From assembly GCA_916048095.2 (NCBI GenBank), contig OU696596.1, positions 5,583,195 to 5,647,194 of the forward strand: DNA of 64,000 nt. The letters run 5' to 3'. Of the stretch, positions 1-10,305 are shown one piece after another. The translations under genes were made by a program, and so were the position numbers. This DNA is from Sacculina carcini. Taxonomy: Eukaryota > Arthropoda > Thecostraca > Sacculinidae. Below the pieces are notes generated by a model that did not search any database, had not been told where the DNA came from, and saw only the letters and a program-made list of their open reading frames with translations. The stretch's first letter is position 1. Each line of letters opens with the position of its first letter.

Positions 1-392
1 GTGTGTGTTTGTGTGTGTGTACAGTGACCAAATAGTGCTAAATTTACACAAACATACACACATTCATACAACGATCATGTTGCACGAGCTTCACTGCCCG
101 CAGCCATGTACGTTCACTCGCACACACCAACATACAGACACACTCACACGATGCTAACGCCACGCAGGGCTTGCGTACACTCATGAATCGCGCACGTGCA
201 AACGTCATAGGCGTGCTCACACTACATACACACTGGCGGATGAAGCAGTTTCAATACTGGTATTTCTCTGTTTCCATAGTTTTAAAGATCGTGGGATCCA
301 CGATGTATTCTTTTCCCCAACTTTCATATCAGTTTCCCTCATTTAGCACATCCACATCCGTAGCACGTTCATTACCCCCAAAAATGTGTAAT
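1..392. other. AC/GT-rich non-coding DNA
   Basis: The window opens in a GT-rich microsatellite and continues through degenerate CA-rich sequence to about 170. The short open frame from 171 to 410 has no recognisable motif and I do not call it a gene. Confidence 0.5.
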
Positions 393-410
393 TTACCCCA
401 ATTGGGGTAA
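393..410. repeat. Perfect 18-bp palindrome
   Basis: TTACCCCAATTGGGGTAA reads the same on both strands. The next bases (TTACCCC) restart one arm, so it may be the terminus of a decayed inverted-repeat element. I see no partner end nearby. Confidence 0.5.
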
Positions 411-2858
411 TTTACCCCTGTTCCCCGACCACTGGTCTAGATACACAACAATGGCAAGTGGCCTTACACTCTGTTCTTCTGCCCACCAACTGGCTGACCC
501 TCAACAAAGATATAATATTTTCAGAGTACAGTCCGAATGCGGGCGATCTCAATAAATCCTCAACAGTGTACACGGGCAAGTATTAAATATGTGAAGTTTT
601 TTCAAATAAATTGCGAAAAATTACATGCAAATGTTCAAAACTGTTCAAACAAGTAAATATGTATTTACCAAATAGGTTGGGTACAATTGTACTTTTTCTT
701 CGGAATGCTTTGTTTAAAGTAATTACTAGCTCGAAGGATTTAGAATAAGAACCCAATAAATAAATATTAATTGCAGATTTTTCATATATATCAACAGTTT
801 CGATCTTCACCAATAAAGTTTTAGGGGAACAATACTGTTGTAATATACAAATCTGGTGTTAAGCTTTAGTTTGTTTGAGCACACCATAAACATCAACCAA
901 ATGGCCATTTATACTCACTTTGGATACTGAACAGCTGCAAACAATTATTTGATATAGCGTAAAGTAAAGCAGAAACGTATAAACTGGTAGTAATATATAA
1001 TATTAATTCATCATAGAAGAAAATAAGAGCCAGCAAAAATGACACTGATGATACTAAAACAATAAAAACTAGCGTGTATAACACAACAATAAATAACATC
1101 TTATATAATCAGTTGCATACTCAGAAATTAATATAAAAACATGTAAACATACTTGCAGAATTTTTCGAAAAAGAGATACGAACCGATGATATTGTTCTAT
1201 GCTCTATTAGGAAACTATTGACTTGTTTCACTCTACATCCAGCTACCGTTTGTCATATTCAAACTTGCCACAGCGATATCATTTCCACAACGGTAATAGA
1301 TTCTGTTATACACATATATTAGTTCAGGCTATGATACCGATTATGACAGCGATATTGAGGCTAGGATACCGTTTAAACACATTAGAGTTTAGACAGAAAG
1401 TTCAGACATTAGACAGAAAATGAATAGTTTGTTGTTTGAAATTAATACACAAGTATGAAATAGAAACAAATTAAAAAATAAATTATTAGTTTTACCATGA
1501 CCTATATACAGGTGCAACCAAGTATTTCACAAATATATATATTTTCATCACAAGTATTAGCACGGTGTATCAATTGGTATAAGACCAAGCCACCGACGAA
1601 AAAATAGTCGACCTCAAAGCAGTTATATTATTTTTTCCAAAAACACTAGAAAGCGTCAATCCCATTGTGTCACACTTTTTTCACTATTGAAAGATAACAT
1701 GTCGATAACGCCTTATCTGTAAACTTTTTCTGACATTTCCAACACGTACAGTCAAAATATTAGTTCAACTATTAATGTACATTAAAAAAAAAAAACACAC
1801 ACACACATATATATGACGAACGATGAACACACATCTTTTTACACTAACTTCCAACTGACCATCACGAGGAGACGATCAATGATTCGACTAATTCCTGATG
1901 CGTCTCGATGACGCCAGTGCACACCAGTGTAAAAAACTTGTTAAGTTTTACCTTTAGTGACATAATTTATTCAAGCTTCAAATACCGACATGCAAGTCAT
2001 ACCTCTTGTGAATATATCCAGTGGCGGTGTTAGGTAGAGGTCTTTTGGTAAAGTATCGCCCTGGAATCAACTTGGTATAACAATATACTATTGTATGACA
2101 GCGAATATTTCCAAGTTGAAATTAATAAGTATTTGAGAAGGGCAGTGATATAAGAACGCCTAGTGTTTTAACCCTATGAACTTACCGACAAAAACCGGGC
2201 CTTACGCTTACATAAACAAATCTCACATTTGTATACACTAGACTGTGATTCAGACGTCAAAATCTGGCGTGTGTGACAGTACAGCTCTCTTTGTGCAAGG
2301 GTATCCACGATTCTGTTTTGTGTCTATTCTGCTATCGACAATCAACTTTTTAAACTATGATCATACTTGTAGACTGTGAAGGATACCTGCATAAGGATGA
2401 CCGTAAAGAAATTGGACGAGTAGTGTTTATGATAATTGTCCTATATCCACTCCAAGCGAAAATTCAACACCGAGAGACAAGAACATTCTCTCTAGTTCTG
2501 ACGCCGACACTTCACGATTTAAACTTACATCACGTGCTGGCAATATGCACGGCGCAACTACCTGATCCATAGCCGGGCATCCGACAACGTCTACGTCAAC
2601 CTATTGTGTACAGGTATGAACACTACATGGCACACGTTACTTGATCCAAAGCCTGGCGTCTAACGGTATCTACGCTGTCTCGACAATGTCTTTCGACTTT
2701 CCAAATCTACTCAACAACAATCTGATTCATATTGTCCACACTCAAATATTGAAAACATCTCGTTCGCCTATTTGTCTATGAACATACGCGCGACAAATAC
2801 ATGTGATGGCTACAAACTGTTTTTGTACATTGACATGATTTAGTTCAAGTTTATGCAA

Positions 2859-2862
<4 letters not shown>
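411..2862. other. AT-rich DNA without recognisable genes
   Basis: No open frame here has a family motif. There is an A-run with (CA)n near 1784-1810, and an imperfect ~70-bp tandem duplication around 2560-2700 (two versions of a TGATCCA...GGC...TCTACG block). A CAGTGGCGG-like string near 2021 recalls a hAT-type terminus but has no partner. Otherwise I see nothing. Confidence 0.5.

Positions 2863-2897
<35 letters not shown>
2863..2897. repeat. (TA)n microsatellite
   Basis: About 35 bp of uninterrupted AT dinucleotides. Confidence 0.95.
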
Positions 2898-2899
<2 letters not shown>

Positions 2900-3240
2900 T
2901 TGTAACAAGCTGAAAGTTTGCATGCAATGGTCAAACTCATAAAGTACTGAATAAAAAAAAGTGAGCTCATAATACAATATAATAAATTTGTTATACAAAT
3001 ACCACTTTTAAAAGATTTGAATATAATTGAAAATTCAGTTGAAATACAAACTTAAATATATACACCAATTTAGAACTTTCACACCTACCTCTAACAACAC
3101 CATGCATTTGATTTAGCGAACATAACAGCAGTGGTGCGATTCAAAAAGAACAAAAATATATCAGACCACAAAAAAAAAAAAAACTACACGTCGACGCAAT
3201 ATGAGACAACCGCAGAGCGCAATAAAATAATTATTAGAAT

Positions 3241-3279
<39 letters not shown>

Positions 3280-3280
3280 C
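3241..3280. repeat. (AC)n(AT)n microsatellite
   Basis: A compound dinucleotide run. It creates spurious open frames on both strands that read as Thr-His or Cys-Val repeats. Confidence 0.95.
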
Positions 3281-3402
3281 AATCAGTACAAAGATAACCA
3301 GGTAGATATAGAAAAACTGATTACAGTGCACAAAAATACCTGAGAACAAAAACAAGTAAAAGATGAGTGTGCACATTGAGCGGCTAAATTTTATCATAGG
3401 GT

Positions 3403-3560
3403 TTAAGACAATGTGGGATTTAAATATTTAGAGAACAAGTATGTGTACAGATATGAAGTGAAAGCGAAGAAAGATGGAGATAGAAGGATATGAGATGGAA
3501 GTGAATTATAGAAACGTGGGACAACAAATGACCAGGGATTTTCACACACTTTTCTGAGAT
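3403..3560 (-). pseudogene. L2/CR1-type LINE, C-terminal RT scrap
   Basis: On the minus strand the last ~50 residues of an 81-codon frame read NPWSFVVPRFYNSLPSHI and then a hydrophobic tail ending at a stop. This matches in style the C-terminus of the CR1/L2-type LINE at 42.1-46.7 kb (ESPWSSKSFFFSAPRLYNSIP), the conserved tail after the RT thumb in that superfamily. The rest of the ORF is absent, so it is a fragment. The family call rests on this short motif only. Confidence 0.55.
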
Positions 3561-3639
3561 ATTGCAGATGATGCGAAATACGGACGTAGGGATTGGAGAC
3601 TTGATATATTAAACGTACGATATATTTAGACTGATCTTC

Positions 3640-3905
3640 ACCGGACATACTTCACCTGTACATCAACCGGTATGACACCTCGCGATATCAATGTATCAAA
3701 TCAACACGTGATGAAAACACTAACCAAAAAGTAATGTGCGAATGTTTATACCGAAAACTATGTTTGAAAATGGATATCGACAGACATTTAGCAACGAAAC
3801 GTTCAAAATTTCTTCCATATACAAACGTCGATCAATTCCCATGTATAAGCTGAGTGATGATGATGGAAATTTGATTACCGGGACATTTTACTATCAAGAC
3901 CTTCA
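3640..3905 (+). pseudogene. Polinton/Maverick integrase C-terminal relic
   Basis: One frame reads TGMTPRDINVSNQHV. After a frame change near 3725 a second frame carries FENGYRQTFSNETFKI and MYKLSDDDGNLITGTFYYQ before a stop near 3904. This matches the C-terminal part of Polinton/Maverick (adintovirus-like) retroviral-type integrases as I know them: a GMTP loop, a (V/I)RI...F-(E/D)-x-GY...W/F-TxExF segment, then YKL-D-x-x-G-x-x-I-x-GTFY-x-x-(E/D)LQ. The catalytic core is not visible upstream, so this is a short decayed piece of a virus-like DNA element. The frame change and stop show it is dead. No other Polinton gene (polymerase B, capsid) is visible nearby. Confidence 0.55.
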
Positions 3906-4243
3906 ACGTGTTTGAATACAACATGAATATTGGAACATTGTCTTTGTTACTGGCAAATGTTTTAATCGTATACCTGTGTATTAGGTAAATATATTCATCC
4001 TCGGCTTGACGCCAATGAATTCATCTGGCATTTTAATCCTTACCGCAGTATTTGACATAAACCAGACACTTTATATAAACTTGGCGAGTGATTCATCGTC
4101 ATATTGGAACATTGTCTTTGCGACCGATTTAGTCAAACCGTTTTTTATATATATTTCAAGTATGATTGAAAATTATTATATTCACGTCTCTACCAAACAT
4201 CGACTTGGCGATCCCGATATAATGAGTATCGTGACATAAAATA
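3906..4243 (+). other. Unassigned sequence after the integrase relic
   Basis: A 77-codon frame (4006-4239) has no motif I can assign. A phrase encoding YWNIVF occurs twice (near 3931 and 4099), suggesting a local duplication. It may be further Polinton debris, but I cannot show it. Confidence 0.3.
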
Positions 4244-4690
4244 GAAATAAAGGAAAAAAATAAAACTTGGGCATAGAATAAAGAATAAATATAATAAGAA
4301 AGGAAGAATAGGAAATAAAAAATAAAAGTTGGGCATAGAATAAAGAATAAATATAATAAGAAAGGAAGAATAAGAAATGAAAATAAAAGTTGGATTGGGT
4401 CGGGCTGGGTATAGAATGAAGAAAAAAAGTTAGGTTGAGCATAGAATAAAGAATAAATATAATAAGAAAGGAAGAATAAGAAAGAAAACTAAAAGTTGGG
4501 CATAGAATAAAGAGTAAATATAATAAGAAAGGAAGAATAAGAAATAAAACTAAAAGTTGGGTTGGGTCGGGTTAGGAATAGAATAAAGAAAAAAAAGTTA
4601 GGTTAGGCATATAATAAAGAAAAAAGTTAGGTTGGGCATAGAATAAAGAATAAATATAATAAGAAAGGAAGAATAAGAAAGAAAAAAAGT
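4244..4690. repeat. ~60-bp minisatellite grading into TTAGG
   Basis: A purine-rich unit of roughly 60 bp (GTTGGGCATAGAATAAAGAA, then TAAATATAATAAGAAAGGAA) repeats at about 4266, 4328, 4437, 4495 and 4633. It is interleaved with GTTGGGTCGGG and GTTAGGTT stretches. The GTTGGG/GTTAGG part of each unit looks like the seed from which the adjacent TTAGG run grew. Confidence 0.8.
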
Positions 4691-4985
4691 TAGGTTAGGT
4701 TAAAAAAAAAGTTAGGTTAGGTTAAAAAAAAAAAAGTTAGGTTAGGTATACACAAAAAAGTTAGGTTAGGTTAAAAAACTAAAAAAAGTTAGGTTAGGTT
4801 AAAAAAACTAAAAAAAGTTAGGTTAGGTTAAAAAAAACTAAAAAAAAGTTAGGTTAGGTTAAAAAAAAACTAAAAAAAGTTAGGTTAGGTTAGGTTAGGT
4901 TAAAAAAAAACTAAAAAAAGTTAGGTTAGGTTAGGTTAGGTTAGGTTAGGTTAGGTTAGGTATACACAAAAAAGTTAGGTTAAAA
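4683..4985 (+). repeat. Interstitial (TTAGG)n telomere-like tract
   Basis: Blocks of two to eight TTAGG pentamers are separated by A-rich spacers (AAAAAAACTAAAAAA) and TATACACAAAAAAG. The longest pure run (about 4920-4962) holds eight pentamers. The G-rich strand points toward higher coordinates. TTAGG is the ancestral telomere unit of arthropods. Here it lies inside transposon-rich DNA, so it is an interstitial tract, not a chromosome end. Confidence 0.75.
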
Positions 4986-5742
4986 TGTCACAAAGTGTTG
5001 AACTCTTCTACTAGTACGCATTTACTTGAACAGGAATTAACACGTGATTTTCAGGGCGTGATATAGCGCCATTTTCCAACGTTTGACATTTATAAGACAG
5101 TGAGCACAGGCTGCTACATATGCTTGTAGTGTTTAGGCTCACACTAAAATGCAAGCTGTAGTACGTTCTATTTGATAACAAGTTTCATTGAAAGAATATA
5201 AAGAACATTATTGCGACCATTACTAAAAATAATTACATTAGCAAGTAGTGTATTTTGCATTTGTATTAGCTTTCCACTTTAAATTGCATTTTGATGGTTA
5301 TGCTCCTTCTTGCGATGTTAGCCGAATAATATTAAGAGAATTTTGGTGGTTTGTTGTAAAAATGGTACCAGATCGGAGAGAGGATAGAAAAATAGTACCA
5401 ACTCGGAAAGAGGATAGAAAAGAAGGACTGGTGTATTTTCTTCCTTCAGAACTGCAAACAGAAGTTGACCTTTTTTGAAGGTTATTTTTACGAAGGTTAG
5501 GTTATTTTAGGTTACTTTTTATAGGTTATTAGGTTACTTTTTATGTTCACAAACAAACAACAAACAAACCGTGTATTTGATATAGCGCACTAATCAGCAA
5601 AGGCGTGATAAACATGTGATAAAGCGATGCAAAAGTAATAATAACATTACAACTCATAGGTTATTTTAGGTTTCTTTTTTAGGTTACTTTTTCTCGAAAA
5701 TAAAGTTACTTTTTTCTGGTTTTTAGGTTACTTTTTTGACAG
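4986..5742. other. Non-coding DNA with AGGTTA repeats and a LINE 3' end
   Basis: No convincing gene. A 30-bp tandem duplication lies in the frame at 5368-5425. From 5478 to 5742 the sequence repeats AGGTTA(C/T)TTTT. At about 5555-5600 (CAAACAACAAACAAACCGTG then TATTTGATATAGCGCAC) it resembles, on the minus strand, the extreme 3' end of the CR1/L2-type LINE at 42133, so a short LINE tail is probably embedded here. Confidence 0.5.
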
Positions 5743-6600
5743 CCCTAGTCATAACCAATTCCAAACAGTTTCCCGCTTGGTGTGTGGAACCGGACACCAT
5801 TTGAAAGCAACCAGAAATGTTGCAGAAATCATATGCTGCTCTACCATGAGCGTCTGTAGGAGATGTCGACAAGAGCCACTCACGGTGATGGGCGTTCATG
5901 TCTCCCACAAATACAAATGCTGACTTGGTATCCTTCTCCTGAATTGTTGACATGGCTGACAAGAGACATTCGTAGATAGAGTCGTTACTGTCTGGATTTC
6001 GGTAGGCTCCAAAGATGTAAAAATTCATCAAGGTGGTGTTGACACGCAGCAGCATAACTTCATGACAAGTGCAGTCGTGCGCTGTAATTCTCGTAGCTGA
6101 AAAACCTTTGCGTACGTGCACTGCCATGCCACGCCGCCTGTTTTTTGAGTCACGTTTGATTAGCAATGGCTTACTGAAACCTGGCATCAAGAGCTCAGAT
6201 TGGTCCCGATAATCGGACACAAGCGTTTCGGCACAGATAACGATGTCCTTGGAGCGACTGGCTGCTGTCAAATCTCTGATGTTCTTATACAAGCCTCTGA
6301 TGTTGGCGAAGAGGATATTTGAAAATAGTTTTTGTGGTCGAGCAGGACCGGGATTCATTTCGACATCGCCACACATCATCAGCAGAAATGATAAGTCCAC
6401 GGTGTGAGAAGGCACACACACAACGCAAAGCAAACATACAAATAAACACATAATGCATGACGCAAGCGAGCACAAAAACACAACACATAACACATGCATA
6501 CGAAATGTCACAGCAAAAAACAAGCATACAACACACACAATACAAAGCAAACATACACACAAATACACACACAACAAGAAAAACACTAGAAAACACATGT
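5743..6600 (-). pseudogene. Ingi/I-like LINE 5' fragment: hydrophobic leader, 2A, endonuclease
   Basis: Read on the minus strand, a Cys/Val/Leu-rich hydrophobic leader (about 6600-6375) is followed by CGDVEMNPGP and then an apurinic-type endonuclease. Visible endonuclease blocks are ILFANIRGLYKN, the DIVICAETLV motif with the catalytic Glu, FGAYRNP, FVGDMNAHHREW with the catalytic Asp/Asn pair, and a DAHGRAAYDF...NCLELVMT block typical of Ingi/I-group LINEs. The endonuclease stops abruptly at 5743, where the frame runs into an AGGTTACTTTTTT repeat, so the SDH motif, RT and RNase H are lost. The open frame continues upstream through (TG)n and cannot mark the true start; a Met near 6600 is the best candidate. 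The RT/RNase H fragment at 7.4-9.4 kb could be from the same family but is a separate copy, because it lies upstream in the minus direction. Confidence 0.75.
6344..6373 (-). other. 2A ribosome-skipping peptide
   Basis: The codons read CGDVEMNPGP, an exact fit to the 2A consensus D-(V/I)-E-x-N-P-G-P. Known 2A peptides stop the Gly-Pro bond forming while translation continues. Here the final Pro would be residue 1 of the endonuclease protein, separating it from the hydrophobic leader. 2A motifs are known in several LINE clades (trypanosome Ingi/L1Tc, and sea urchin elements). Confidence 0.85.
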
Positions 6601-6869
6601 GAGAACAATTTATTGAGAGCTCATTGTTAAACACATATCGCAAAGCGAAATGTCCAATGGGCGACAACAAAGACAGAGTATGAGAGCAACACAGATTTAG
6701 TTGGCACCTCAGTGCGAGGAAAGAGCTGGGCGCTGACGGAAAACGGGAAAACCAAGAAAGAAAGTTGAAGAAGAAAGAAAGAAAGAAAGACAAGAAAATT
6801 TCCAACGTGATGGTATAAATTGTTGGCGGGTACAAAATGATAAAAAATGGACCAAGGAGGGTGGGACAA

Positions 6870-6901
6870 AAACACAGACACACACACACACACACAGAGG
6901 A

Positions 6902-6953
<52 letters not shown>

Positions 6954-6958
6954 CTAGC
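6870..6958. repeat. (AC)n plus (TA)n in the fixed junction of the modular repeat
   Basis: The order is GGACCAAGGAGGGTGGGAC, (AC)n, AGAGGATCT, (AT)n, ACTAGCATTAAACCCGCCC. The same flanks recur at 9.5, 18.2, 18.5, 19.95 and 23.9 kb, so the microsatellite is part of the repeat family and not a random expansion. Confidence 0.85.
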
Positions 6959-7400
6959 ATTAAACCCGCCCGTTGTGCGGAGCAATTCATAACATGAAAT
7001 TCATATTATATTCATAAAAAAATTCAAATTAAAAAAGATTATAGTAAAACCATATAAATTCTAATCTAATGAAAATTCTAAATTTCATTTTTCATGTTTA
7101 TTTGGACAAAATATTATCTCTCAAACCGCGTCATAATCAAACCCGCCCGTCGTGCGGAATAATCCAGAAATCGAACGCGATCCGTTCTGGATCTTGATGT
7201 CAAATCGATTAGTTTTGTGTATGAACTCGTTTTACACGGTGAAATTGAACGTTGTACTGTCTTTAGTTACTGCCCGCGGGGAATTTTTATTTCATAAACA
7301 TGATCCATCTCTTCGTTTACGTTTGAAGCCCCTGATATAGACTATTGAGCCCGCGCAATTATGTCACCTCGTTCGTTATTTGTGTTTATGGGGTGCACCG
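6959..7400 (+). repeat. Modular repeat family, A-B unit plus distal segment
   Basis: It starts TAGCATTAAACCCGCCCGTT (A motif, followed by CAATTCATA). The B motif is at ~7140 (CCCGCCCGTCGTGCGGAATAA, followed by TCCAGAA). A segment with CTGCCCGCGGGGAATTTTTA and TTGCGCGGG-type sequence comes next, and it ends against the 3' end of the neighbouring LINE near 7400. Confidence 0.8.
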
Positions 7401-7571
7401 GCTTCTGGGACCATACGGCACCCCCCAGTCTATTCACAGCCCAAACACCCTAAAATGATGGACATGAGGAATGGAATGATGAAATAAATAAGTGTGATAG
7501 TGAACAAAATGAATGTGAAAGTCAAGAAATAAAACTCAATAAATAATTCTAAAAGGCAAAAGCCGTAAAAA

Positions 7572-8330
7572 CTAAAAAATGCGGCCCTCAATGACCGCCG
7601 ATTGCTCCTGTCCGAGAACATCGTGAATAGTCCGAACGGATCCAAGAAAACGTTGACGCGCCTCTGAGAATGATGGGCATTCCACCATGATGTGCTGCAC
7701 GGAGAGACGTGCATTACATGCGCTGCACGTGGGTTCAGGTTGTCCGAGTAGAAGATGGCGATGCGTATCGTACGTGTGACTCACACGCAGACGACAGAGC
7801 GCCACTTCCTCGGACCTCTTCCGGCGACAAGAGCACATCCAATGTCCGATTTCGGGCTTCACAGCTTTTAATATGTTAGAACCACATTCGTCCCAGGAGA
7901 GCTGCCAGCGAGAACGGATAAAACGATGTATAATAGGATAAAAGTGCGAATATGGAATGGGAAAGGTAAAATAAAATGAATAAAAGTCTCATTCAGCAGC
8001 TCTTTTTGCGGCTCTGTCAGCTCGCTCGTTGCCCAAAATACCAATATGGGCCGGAATCCAGCAGAACTTTACACGCTTGCCCTGGTGGTGGATGATGTCA
8101 AGAGAGATAAAAATCCTCTGTGTAAGAGGATGTAAGGAGAAAGACGATAATGAAGTTTAAGCACTAAGGGAGTCAGATAAAACTAAAAACAATGAAAAAG
8201 AAGATGAGCAAATAAAAACCAGGGCCAGCAGGATAGCGTGAAGTTCAGCCGTGTAAATGGAGGCGCTCGGTGGCAGCGTGCTCGAGCGGCACGTACCTCC
8301 ACTTACAAACGCACAACCCACACCACTGGC
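7572..8330 (-). pseudogene. LINE RNase H and C-terminal CCHC-type finger
   Basis: Continuing the RT frame after the TAG, the minus strand reads SIYTAELHAILLAL (catalytic Glu), SDSLSA (catalytic Asp) with a TAA just after it near 8160, then CWIPAHIGILGNERADRAAK (last RNase H block) and a TGA near 7988. A further frame (about 7925-7572) reads RWQLSWDECG, then CSACNARLSVQHIMVEC, the Cys-x2-Cys...His...Cys finger that ends I/Ingi-type ORF2 proteins. All four RNase H acidic positions are present. Three stops interrupt the region, so it is a relic. Confidence 0.75.
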
Positions 8331-9440
8331 CTACTTAGATCCATCAGTGTACACGGCAGTATACCGTCCGTAAGAATGTATTCGCTCCAGTGTGTTTGAG
8401 CGAAGCACACTGGGCACTGTACGGTGTTTCGGCAGAGCTGCTAGCGAGACGTCAACCTCGGGTGTGACCGATTCCCAGGGTGACTCCGCCGTGTATTCTT
8501 GTCTGAGGACGTCGTTAGCACCCATCCCGCATGACGTCAGCAGTGCCTTCATTTTGCTGCAAAACAGCAGAGGACACTGAGGTTCTGGAAGGTGCTGCTG
8601 CTTAGGCACATGCTGGGAAAATACCACGTCATACGCGGGTTTTTCATGGGTGCTTGCCAGCTTGCAAGAATAACGCATGACCAGCTCTTGACGACGGAGC
8701 GCCAGCGGATCCTCATCAGCCTCAACAAGGAGGCTGACGATTGGCGACGTGCGAAACGCGCCGGTGGCAATGCGTATCCCTGCGTGGTGTACGACATTCA
8801 AACGGCTTTTTGCTGACTCCGAAGCCAGATCATATACAATGCTTGCGTAATCGAGACGCGACCTGACTAACGAGCGGTACAGAAGGAGAAGGGACTGTCG
8901 ATCTGCTCCATACCGCATGCGGGAAACAGTCTTCAGCACATTCAGTGCCTTTAGACATGTGGTTCTCAGCTGTGAAATATGGTCGGTGTAGGTCAAGCGC
9001 GAGTCCAACGTGACCCCTAAGAACCGAACCGTGCGTTGGAATGAGACAGCACTGCCGTACAATTCCACTTCCATGTCAGGGCAGGCACCTCGACGGCGGC
9101 AGAAGTGTACACCGACCGTTTTGGACGTCGAGAAGCGGAAGCCGTTACGCGTTCCCCAAGTCTCTATATTATTCACCGCCAGCTGCAGTTGACGCTGGAC
9201 AGCAACAGAGCTGCGGGAAGAACACCATACGGCAAAATCGTCCACAAATAGAGACCGTCCAATCGAGGGAGGCAAATGATTGTCAATGTCGTTGATCATT
9301 ATGGCAAAAAGGGCCACGCTGAGCACACTACCCTGTGGAACGCCTTCTGCCTGATCGAACGGACGAGACAAGGAGTTCCCCACACGCACACAGAATGTGC
9401 GGTGCAAAAGGAAATTGTGTTGATCATTCATATTCAACAC
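8331..9440 (-). pseudogene. LINE reverse transcriptase (palm to thumb) and start of RNase H
   Basis: The 369-codon frame begins inside RT. Residues 33-50 read GVPQGSVLSVALFAIMIN, and FVDD at about 65-68 is the catalytic box (F-x-DD). FLGVTLDSRLTYTDHI near 145 is the usual thumb-side motif. The frame ends YTDGSK, the first catalytic Asp block of RNase H, followed immediately by TAG (8331-8333). RT fingers and endonuclease are absent. The element is dead through truncation and stops. Confidence 0.8.
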
Positions 9441-9555
9441 AATTTGTGATCATTCATATTCCTTTTCTCTTATGAATTGAATACAAATTTAATAGTATGA
9501 ATTGTTCCGCACAACGGGCGGGTTATAATGCTAGTCTATATATATAAAAGAGATC

Positions 9556-9592
<37 letters not shown>
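9441..9592 (-). repeat. Modular repeat junction, reversed, with (TG)n
   Basis: On the minus strand this reads (CA)n, AGAGGATCTCTTTTATATATATAG, ACTAGCATTATAACCCGCCCG (A motif), then TTCATACTATTAAATTTG. The plus-oriented LINE ORF1 frame at 9562 emerges directly from the (TG)n tract. Confidence 0.85.
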
Positions 9593-9593
<1 letters not shown>

Positions 9594-10305
9594 GTCTGAC
9601 GAATCCCCTGTCGATTCCAAGCGAGTCTCTGAGGCTCTCAAAACTGTACCGGTGCTGAGAGTGTCCACCACCAAAAAAGGCGCTGTCAAGGTGGAACTCC
9701 CCGACAGCAAGACCGTTGGCCACGCCCTGAAGGCTATGAAAGATGTTTACCACCTCAAGACGTCTTGTCCTGGAAAAATTCTGCCGAAGCTGACAATAAC
9801 ATCTGTCAGCTCCGATATTGCCGACAAGAACATCGTCGAGTTTTTAACCAGGAAGAACAGCGAAGTCAGAGCCGCCATCAAGCGTGCCTCGGACATCAAA
9901 GTGCTGTTCTCCAAAAAATCGTCGGAGCACACAAAAACTGTTGTCGTGGCTGTGTCTCCTGTCATCCGTGACATTGTCATCAAGTCCGGATTTGTCTATT
10001 TGGGTGACCAAAGGTGCCTGGTGTATGACCGCTTTTGGGTCACTCGGTGTGTCAAATGCCAGCGTCATGGTCACATGGACAACAAATGTCGAGCCCAAGA
10101 GGCCACTTGTGGGTGGTGTGCTGGAAAACACACCACCAAGTTGTGCTCGAGGAAGAATGCCCGCAAGTGCATCAACTGTGTACGTGCGGGTCGTGACAAC
10201 GTCTGCCATGCAGCGTTTGATTCTGCATGCCCCTGCTTTCTGTCATCGAGAACCCGCGTGATCAACCGGACTCAGACCGTCGAGGATCTCAATTCGGGAA
10301 ACTAG
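9592..10305 (+). CDS. LINE ORF1 protein, 5'-truncated, three zinc knuckles
   Basis: This is the nucleic-acid-binding partner of a LINE reverse transcriptase. The frame enters from the (TG)n tract, so the true start is lost; coherent protein starts around VSDESPVDSKRV. A central region (VKVELPDS, LPKLTITSVSSD) is the RRM/ESO-like portion usual in CR1/L2 ORF1. The tail begins CLVYDRFWVTRCVKCQ and holds three knuckles: CVKCQRHGHMDNKC, CGWCAGKHTTKLC and CINCVRAG...C. The same wording (VYDRFWVTRC) occurs in ORF1 of the LINE at 45.4-46.5 kb, so the two are sister families. It ends at TAG 10303-10305, immediately after GGGAAAC. Confidence 0.8.

Larger units (their letters stand above)
7400..9440 (-). 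mobile_element. Ingi/I-like LINE, 5'-truncated, with RT and RNase H
   Basis: On the minus strand the element runs from the RT palm (9440) through RNase H and a Cys/His finger to a 3' UTR (about 7571-7400). The endonuclease and N-terminal RT are missing. It abuts the modular repeat family at both ends. RNase H after RT places it in the I/Ingi/R1/LOA group; the wording of the C-terminal region is I/Ingi-like. Confidence 0.75.

Noticed and set aside
6600..6985. N-terminal third of the 420-codon minus-strand frame
   Set aside because: It reads through (TA)n and (TG)n (Tyr-Ile and Cys-Val repeats) and repeat-family sequence; only the part from about 6600 onward belongs to the LINE protein.
10227..10300. 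ATG at 10227 as the true ORF2 start
   Set aside because: The first ~85 residues have no domain and the stretch to 10305 is ORF1 coding in another frame; the slip site explains ORF2 expression better. It is used only as the coordinate of the open frame.
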